A stretch of DNA of 64,000 nt from Thinopyrum elongatum (lineage: Eukaryota > Streptophyta > Magnoliopsida > Poales > Poaceae): the NCBI GenBank assembly GCA_011799875.1, contig CM022301.1, positions 16,555,927-16,619,926 on the forward strand, in the 5' to 3' direction. Position 1 is the stretch's first letter. The number at the start of each line of letters is the position of its first letter. A program made the translations under genes and the position numbers. The notes under the pieces are model-generated. The model searched no databases and was not told the origin of the DNA. It saw only the letters and a program-made list of their open reading frames with translations. Shown here piece after piece: positions 57,771-64,000 of the stretch.

Positions 57771-59160
57771 GACAAAGCAGAGGCTCATGCGGTGAGAGCC
57801 CTCACAGCCCAGGCACAACGACACAATTATCAGGGGCGCGCTCTTCACAATATTTTTCCTCAGGTGCAGATTGAAGTGTTGTTATTGCCAAGTTTTCACT
57901 TCATGCCCCTACTTAAATGTTCTGACATAGATAAAATAGTTGTAGTCTGTATTTCATAGAGGTACTCATGGTCGTTTCTCTAGATTTTGTACTATGGTGA
58001 TACACATGGTGGACTTAAGACACATATAGTGAAACAGAGGAAGTATTCAATCTACATGTTTTATAGGATAGACACTTGAGGAAAGGTTTTTTTCATACTA
58101 GAATGAGGCACTCAAATAATCTTGGTATCATGCTAAAACTTTCCATTTCCGGTAGCTAGTGGGAGGAGTAGATCAAAATAATAACCAAGAAAAAGGTTGA
58201 GAACTATTTTGAAACAAAAAGTTGTTGGTAGCATTGAGAGTGAGATATGAATTATTTAGGACTTCAAAACGGTTGAGGCAAAGCCATATGATCCATCACC
58301 TGGCCTAAAGCTATGTTGTTTTAATGGATTGTCATATGGAGGTATGAGTTGTGATCTAACTGTACTAGTTCGTAGAGGTAATCTAAGCTACCTCAAAATA
58401 TTTCTGACGACTGACGGATTTTAAGGAAGATATTTATAATATTGCTTTTATAACAAATGTTGGTATATTACCTAACTTGTGCAGAGATAGCTAGGATCTT
58501 ATTCTCCCTTCTTAAGTACGCTAATACAGGGATATATACCTTCTCATCTCTAATCTCCATAGCAAAAACAGTCGGTGATTGAGAACCTTCAAACTTTTTT
58601 CCTCCTGGCATGAAAGTCTAAGGATAATTCATGATGAAATCATGGCATCGAATCTTTCTTACTGTAGCACTAGTTCCAAAGGTTCGACATGTGAGTTAGG
58701 AAGCTAGCTAGCTAGTGAAATCAATGTGATGTCTACGGAACCTCACATAAAATATACAATACTTATGAAGACGAAGACCAGGCCATAGGGCATAGTTATG
58801 CTGTCGGATTTTGACAGAAAGGTGAAAAGGCATGCGAGGGCATAACCTCTGTTGGTTGCATATCGATTCAGCATACCATTAAGCAATAAAAAAATTGAAC
58901 CGTAAGCATATATACCATTAAGCTAAGTTATCTTACCGACCATAAGCATACCATTAAACCAAGTTATCTTAACGTCACTACAGCAAGACTCGCGCCCCCC
59001 TTTCTAGTCAGTTTACCAATGGATCTGGACGCGTTGCATTATGAGACATCAGTCTATCGCAACATATATACATATGTTCATAAGTGACTCTGAAAAGCAT
59101 TACCCACTTAGCAATAGATTCTAATAACAACTTCTATGCATTGGTGTATAATTGAATTTT
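57771..59160. other. Intergenic with a Stowaway-like end
   Basis: No gene recognised. ATATAGTGAAACAGAGGAAGTATT (58026-58049) is the typical right tip of a grass Stowaway MITE, but a clear left tip was not found. Confidence 0.35.
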
Positions 59161-59189
59161 AATATTTTAAAATGTTATAATTCTTTATA

Positions 59190-59400
59190 GAGGGCTGACA
59201 ATACGCAGTACATACAGAGGGCTGACAATACACGGTGGACCTCATAGGGAAATGCAAGTGTTAATTAGGGAAACAGCCATACGAGGCTCCAGGATGTGAA
59301 TTCTGATTTATGATTCGTTCGATTTGTTAATTAGGGAACTAGCCATACGAGGCTGCAGGTTGTGAATTTTGATGACTGATTCATTCGCCTGATTCAATGT
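59190..59400. repeat. Local direct repeats
   Basis: AGAGGGCTGACAATAC occurs twice (about 59188 and 59216). GTTAATTAGGGAAA/CTAGCCATACGAGGCT with GTGAATT(C/T)TGAT occurs twice about 73 bp apart (from about 59251 and 59324). Confidence 0.7.
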
Positions 59401-60690
59401 GATTAAATTTTTTTTATTTCATTTTGGTGGTAGTGCTAGCTGGAGATGGTGGGGATGAGACTGAAGCAGTGAGCCATCGTAATTCCGTGGGTGGCACCGG
59501 CAAGCGTGCAAGAGTCCAACGTCACGTCAGATCTTATCTTGCCTCATGGCCACCATGAGTACTCCATAGGAGCCACGCTGCCCATGTTGAACAATCTTTG
59601 GCCGCCTCACGTCCTCAACTGAACTAGGTTATGATTCATCTCCTCAATTGACATACTTCATTGTCAATGAGACCCTTGGCTAACGGTGCATCGATGGTAC
59701 ACCGTTAATCTGTTCATGCCACTCCTTGTTGATGCCGCTCACCATGTGGCGCTAGAAGGAAGCATGGCCAACATCGAAAGGAGGCACGTACAACATCATA
59801 AGGAAGCATGGTAAACATCGGCCGGTGGTGTCTGCATTGCGCCTAGATGGCACAAACCTAACTCTATATGTCACATTTTGTTTTATGGAAGCAAACCTGA
59901 TTTCTTTGTATGTATATTCTAGTTTCTTTGGAAGCAATAGTTCATTTTGTTTCAAACCAATGCAGTGTTTCAATGGTAAAAATAATTCTGCTTGGAAACA
60001 CATATTTGTTTCCTTGGAAGCAATTTAATGGTACATTGGAAACAATTCTCCGGTCCTTTGAAATATATATTTTACTGTGCCGCAGAAAAAATACACGGGT
60101 GCACTGGACAAAAAATTTCACCAAATCTAAACAATCTCTGCTTGACATGGAAGCAAATTCTCTAGCCGGCGGAAACAAAATGAATTGTTCAATTGCTAGC
60201 CCTTACTACCACGCAAGTACTTCTGTACGTAGTTCAAGTGATTTGCTTAGATTTTTTTTGAAGTTCAGATTTGCTTAGAAATTTAGTAAAGCATGTTTCC
60301 ACCTATCACAATACGTGCTTCCTTCCTAGCTCTCACCACCACACAAGTGCTTCTCTATAGTACATATGTAATGCTTCAAGCACACGTTCATGTACATGGC
60401 AGACCATTACATGAGCTTAGGCATATATTCCTACAAAGTCATCTATGGTTAGGCAACCGGCCATCTTTTATGACATCGTGGCAAACGTTCTTTGATGACG
60501 TCGTGGCAAACTTTTCTTTATAGTAGTAGTATAGTTAATCATTGGAAATCGACAGACTATTGCATGAGCTTAGGCATATATTCTGAAAATTTTGAAGTGG
60601 CAATTTTTTCGATAATGGTGACATGACTTGTTCCGCCCTTTTTATATTCGCAGCGAAAGTTGTGACTTCTGAGCTGCCTGCATCACTGGC
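59400..60690. other. Intergenic, repeat-rich, no gene
   Basis: Degenerate TTGGAAGCAA / GGAAACA phrases recur at 59885-60060. A 40-bp segment with CATGAGCTTAGGCATATATTC occurs at about 60411 and again at about 60562. Short frames here look like chance. Confidence 0.4.
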
Positions 60691-60822
60691 TTGCATCCAA
60701 TTCTCTCACCGGTACAGTAGTCCTTAATTTGAATTGACTAGCAAAAGCACATATACTCCATTAATTTGTGCGATTATACTTGTTAATCATCTTGTTCTTT
60801 ACGAGCATGTGCACCCCTCGGA

Positions 60823-60836
60823 CCTGTATAAATGAT
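60823..60836 (+). promoter_or_regulatory. TATA box of the second MGNC gene
   Basis: CCTGTATAAATGAT, identical to the first gene over 14 bases, with TATAAAT 96 bp before the ATG. Confidence 0.7.
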
Positions 60837-60922
60837 AGAACTGCACTCACATAGAGACACCGCAAACCCTAGCTCCAAGCGACAAAAACCACCAAAACAC
60901 TCGTAGAGACAGCTGATAACTG

Positions 60923-61138
60923 ATGGGGAACTGCTGCCCATGCATCCCATCGTGCTGCTGCCCGGACAGCATCACATCGTGCTGCTGCCCGTGCATCCCA
61001 TCATGCTGCTGCCCGAAATGTGAGCCGAGCCTGGTTTGCAAGTGCTGCCCGACCTTTCACTGCACCACATGCCCGACCATCAACGTCAACTGTGGTGGCG
61101 GCGGTAAGGCAGAAGCTAGAGAAACAACGCCCGAATAA
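60923..61138 (+). CDS. Small cysteine-rich MGNC protein 2 (71 aa), function unknown
   Basis: A complete single-exon frame runs from ATG 60923 to TAA 61136-61138. It begins MGNCCPCIPSCCCP, and 20 of 71 residues are Cys. A repeat PCIPSCCCP / DSITSCCCP / PCIPSCCCPK occupies residues 6-32. KCCPTFHCTTCPTINVNC follows, then a tail GGGGKAEARETTPE. The shared features with the upstream gene (MGNC start, CCPx(I/F)HxTxCP...NC, Gly-rich tail, promoter context) show common ancestry. The N-terminus fits dual acylation and the CCCP/CxC clusters fit metal or redox chemistry, both inferred. Minus-strand frames over this region are shadows of the TGC-rich codons. Confidence 0.75.
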   Translation: MGNCCPCIPSCCCPDSITSCCCPCIPSCCCPKCEPSLVCKCCPTFHCTTCPTINVNCGGGGKAEARETTPE

Positions 61139-61239
61139 GTGAAGAGCACTGCCTACTGTCCTCCGTCGCCACATGCTGTGGGGTCATGCACGGGTCTGTG
61201 CTCTGCGAATGGTGTAGGCATTCTAAATTTCGTTTTTTA

Positions 61240-61275
61240 ACTAGCAGAGTGGCCCGCGCAAATGCCCGGGCAACA
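61240..61275 (-). mobile_element. Helitron-like 3' end (minus strand)
   Basis: On the minus strand a hairpin GCCCGGGCATTTGCGCGGGC is followed 7 bases later by CTAG and then TT. This matches the Helitron rule of a terminal hairpin, CTRR and insertion before T. The corresponding 5' end was not located. Confidence 0.4.
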
Positions 61276-61666
61276 AATTTTCTGTGTGTCAATATGTTTA
61301 ATGTGTCTACTTAATATGATATATTATTTCCTTTAGTACTATTTATTTACTTCCTTTAGTTTACTAAAAATATGTCATTTTGTATGTTGACACTGTTCTT
61401 ACACTATTGTTTTGACCACTAATTTTATTATGAATATATTTATAAAACCCAAGAAAATTATAACACTATTGAAGTTTCATCTTTAAAATTTTTAGGAACT
61501 GATCTTAATTCTGTGCGTGTTCACCAAAAGTTATTGAAAATATTTGTGAGACATCACATCTTTAAAAGCGATAGTTGCATATGTCATAATTTGTGGAATA
61601 CTATAAGTTTCTCTGATAATTAAATAGCTGGCTGGTACATGATGCTATATCAGTATACAGACTCCA

Positions 61667-61863
61667 TCCGTTCTTTTTATAAGATGTATTAATTCTCTTA
61701 AAGTAAAACCTTCCTATCTTTGACAAAGATTTTAGAGAAAATATCAAAAATAACAGTCAGTATCATTAGATGATCATGTTTTTTCTTTACAAACTTGGTC
61801 AATTATACAGAAGTTCTACTACTGAAAAAATCAATATGCCACATGAAAAGGAATAAAGGGAGT
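61667..61863. mobile_element. Stowaway-like (Mariner) MITE
   Basis: Left CTCCATCCGTTCTTTTTATAAG and right GGAATAAAGGGAGTA are the usual imperfect ends of grass Stowaways. The right end is followed by TA. The element is about 200 bp and AT-rich. The left TA is degraded. Confidence 0.6.
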
Positions 61864-62139
61864 AAATTTTAAGTGAAAATATAATGATTCACCCATAGAA
61901 CTAACTTTGTATTCTGGTCCTGTGCACATGATCAGATAGTGCACATAGCCATACTTCAAACTGTGAGCTAGTCTGTCATTAATATGTGATTTGCACAACC
62001 GTAAAAAGAAATCATAGCGTTGTATCAATCATCTGGAGTGTCGCTGAAAACCGACCATGGAAAAATAATTAGTGTTTTTCCTTGATTGATTCATTCTAGG
62101 TTGTAGAATACATGACTATTGTGACCGAATCTGTAGTAG

Positions 62140-62640
62140 GAACAAGAACTGACAACAAGGAAATTAAGGAATAAAAAGGAAATCCTGGTTGATGCCTAAA
62201 ATAAGATTAATTTTGCGATGCTCTAAAACCATACTTATGTAGCTCTATTAAGTTATCTTTTGAGATGGGAATTAATTGCGTCTGAAAAAGCTACGCAGAG
62301 TCTGATACTGAGGTGGAATATTAGGTTTGTTTGACGAAAGCATAGGCAACAGGTCAGGTAACTATCTAAGCATACATATAGTTTTCGTTACCATTGGACG
62401 CACACAAAGCATCTTATACATGCATCTTTCTAGTAAATATTAGTGCTCTTGAGCTTGCAACTAGAATGCCCTGTGTTCGCAAAAAAGAAAAGAAAAAAAA
62501 AGATAGAATGCCCTGAATTAGTTCGTCTTAGTTATTTGCTTAATTTCAACATGGAGTTACTCTAGGATCGATCATCGTGTGAGTATCATAAGATAGCGTC
62601 AAATAATAGTATCAGTATCCTAGGACGATACTAGTATCCT
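62140..62640. repeat. Dispersed duplicate block, copy 2 (partner at 47600-48030)
   Basis: Shares an ordered series of matches with 47600-48030, ending in GTATCAGTATCCTAGGAC. It lies 1 kb after the second MGNC gene. Confidence 0.78.
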
Positions 62641-62725
62641 GGGCCGTGTACGAGCGACTGAGATAGAAGAAAGACTCCCTGCTCTACACGGGCCGTGGGC
62701 TACCAGCCCCTTGTCGATTCCAATC

Positions 62726-62775
62726 ATCTTTACCTACTAATAAAGCACGCATTATTTTCGTCGGGTTCATCGTCA
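62726..62775 (+). mobile_element. Possible Helitron 5' end
   Basis: A|TCATCTTTACCTACTAATAAAG and the following TTTCGTCGGGTTCATCG resemble 5' ends of Triticeae Helitrons. The assignment rests on recollection and the TC start only. A similar candidate is TCTATTATTACTATTAAAAG near 63680. Confidence 0.3.
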
Positions 62776-62989
62776 ACAATTTTTTTTATAAAAAAATTGG
62801 TATACAAGATGGTACTAATTTTTTGCACATTGTGTTCCTGAAAAACGATTCCTGGGCGCTATGTGTGGTATGCTTCCCGCCCGGGCAACAAAGTCTCATT
62901 GGGCCTCGGCTGGGCTTGCTCCCCTCCACCAGCAGATCGTTAGAGAAACAAACCAAAAATAAAAATTCCCTACTGATAGTTGCCAATAA

Positions 62990-63175
62990 GAGGGGTCGAA
63001 CTCACGACCCGCCAACTTACTGCCAAAGACCATGCCTAACTGAACCAACACCTGATTGTGTGCAGAACAAGGATTCGCTTTGTTAGGGGTCGAACTCCCG
63101 ACCTGCCAACTTACTGACAAAGACCATGCCCAACTGAGCCAACACCTGCTTGTGTGCAAAACAATGATTCACTTT
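62990..63175 (-). repeat. Tandem pair of tRNA-derived units (SINE-like)
   Basis: Two units 93 bp apart each carry, on the minus strand, an A-box-like TGGCTCAGTTGG (or TGGTTCAGTTAG), then about 35 bases, then a B-box-like GAGTTCGACCCC. The right unit is the better preserved. They lack a full cloverleaf and a terminator run directly after the B box, so they are not functional tRNA genes. A dimeric tRNA-derived SINE or a tRNA-like repeat within a larger element fits. Confidence 0.55.
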
Positions 63176-63437
63176 GTTATTAAATAGTACCACATCGCTC
63201 CTTTACAACCTATTCCACTAATTTATATATGTCTATGATCTGAAATCAGCAAGCCACCTTGAGAATAAGGGAACGAATTAAGAAAGAAGAGAAAATCGAT
63301 ATAATAAAGAACGGAAAAGGGCGCGCTGAGGAAGGATGAGATGAGGCTAATTACAAGAGAAATAAAAAGAAGAAAAGAGAAGCAATGTCACATAAATAAG
63401 GAAGGAAAGGGATGGAAAGAGAAAGGAAAGAGGAGGC

Positions 63438-63439
63438 CT

Positions 63440-63474
<35 letters not shown>
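63438..63474. repeat. Compound microsatellite (TC)n(TA)n
   Basis: About eight TC units run directly into about eleven TA units. Confidence 0.95.
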
Positions 63475-63534
63475 GCGCCCTTGTAAATAAGGAAGGAAAT
63501 CCGCACGAAAAGGAAATAAGGAAGAAAAGGAAGG

Positions 63535-63605
63535 CCTACGTTGCATGGGGAGGCGTAAGTGAAGGAAAGAATTAACCACGTTGCATGGGGAGGCATAAGT
63601 GAAAG
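63535..63605. repeat. Short tandem duplication
   Basis: ACGTTGCATGGGGAGGC(G/A)TAAG recurs with a 40-bp period. No gene surrounds it. Confidence 0.7.
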
Positions 63606-64000
63606 ACGAGTAAATTACGGACGAGACCTAACAACGCCCGTGGAGGCAGGACGCATTTCATTCACTTCAATCTGCGCAAATCTATTATTACTATTAAAAG
63701 AGTAAACATAAATTAACTGTACCCTTCGATCAAATCAACTTAATTACATCCTACTGTCCATATTACATCAATTGTCTGTCGCCCAAATCAACGGCTAAGA
63801 TCAAATGTTCTGCCAAAACAGACGCCATGGTCTCCCCGTCATCGTAGCGCACCCCATCCCCGATCCCTGCGCCCCTGCGCCCGCCCGCAACATCCTGATT
63901 TTGCGGATCGATTCCATCGTGTTGATGAGTTGGTTTATCCCGCTAAATCCTCTTCTCCAGCGCACAATCATTTTTTTCCATCTTCCCATTCGTGCTGCCT
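63606..64000. other. Right edge, nothing assignable
   Basis: A C-rich stretch (63820-63900) gives short chance frames. No start context or domain was recognised before the window ends. Confidence 0.35.

Noticed and set aside
60847..61041. Minus-strand histidine/glutamine-rich peptide GQQHDGMHGQQ
   Set aside because: It is the antisense of the TGC/CCC codons of MGNC gene 2.
62990..63175. Functional tRNA genes
   Set aside because: Only A- and B-box-like motifs; no complete cloverleaf, anticodon loop or terminator could be drawn.

Overview
The window looks like a gene-poor, transposon-packed stretch of a grass nuclear genome. It is most likely from the Triticeae (wheat, Aegilops, barley or rye group). 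That placement rests on my recollection of the element families (LTRs opening with TGATACGTCTCC, CACTA elements with arrays of GTCCCGGTT/AACCGGGAC, a Copia LTR opening on the minus strand with TGTAGGAGATATGCC), not on a database search. Roughly 45 of the 64 kb can be assigned to transposable elements, most with exact ends and target-site duplications (TSDs).

Layout. (1) 1-2870: GC-rich leader-like DNA, then unique flanking DNA holding a Mutator-type MITE (1420-2265). (2) 2871-19212: a PIF/Harbinger transposon of about 2.2 kb whose transposase gene is split by two nested LTR retrotransposons without gag-pol: A (3177-10641, TSD TCTTC) and B (11669-18347, TSD CATGG). (3) 19627-21846: a second Harbinger element that carries only the Myb/SANT-like ORF1. 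(4) 22236-23680: a second copy of the flanking DNA seen at 950-2790. Each copy shows the empty site of a MITE present in the other. (5) 23705-46225: a 22.5-kb CACTA (En/Spm) element (TSD CAT). It has a TNP2 transposase gene, a small coiled-coil/membrane-anchor gene, and a second multi-exon gene joining a Ptta/En/Spm-type domain, a proline-rich linker and a ULP1-like C48 cysteine-protease domain. That second gene is interrupted by a young minus-strand Copia element C (34074-43735, TSD CCTCC). (6) 46229-56030: a mosaic of MITEs, a plastid psaA fragment, an RNase H pseudogene, CACTA ends and simple repeats. (7) 56040-61140: the only plausible intact host genes, two related plus-strand genes for tiny cysteine-rich proteins starting MGNC (69 and 71 aa), each with a TATA box in the shared context CCTGTATAAATGAT. 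(8) 61140-64000: a Helitron-like end, a Stowaway-like MITE, a second copy of a block also found at 47.6-48.0 kb, a tandem pair of tRNA-derived units, and microsatellites.

How the parts relate. The transposase genes are all broken, but mostly by single nonsense codons in otherwise open frames. Most of these look like C-to-T changes (CGA to TGA, CAG to TAG, CAA to TAA), as expected from deamination of methylated cytosine in silenced DNA. Elements A and B share a tRNA-Asp primer site, a polypurine-tract sequence, and pairs of hairpins that repeat the polypurine-tract motif at a constant 57-bp spacing. The best candidates for unfamiliar biology are the MGNC cysteine-rich gene pair and the hairpin modules in A and B.
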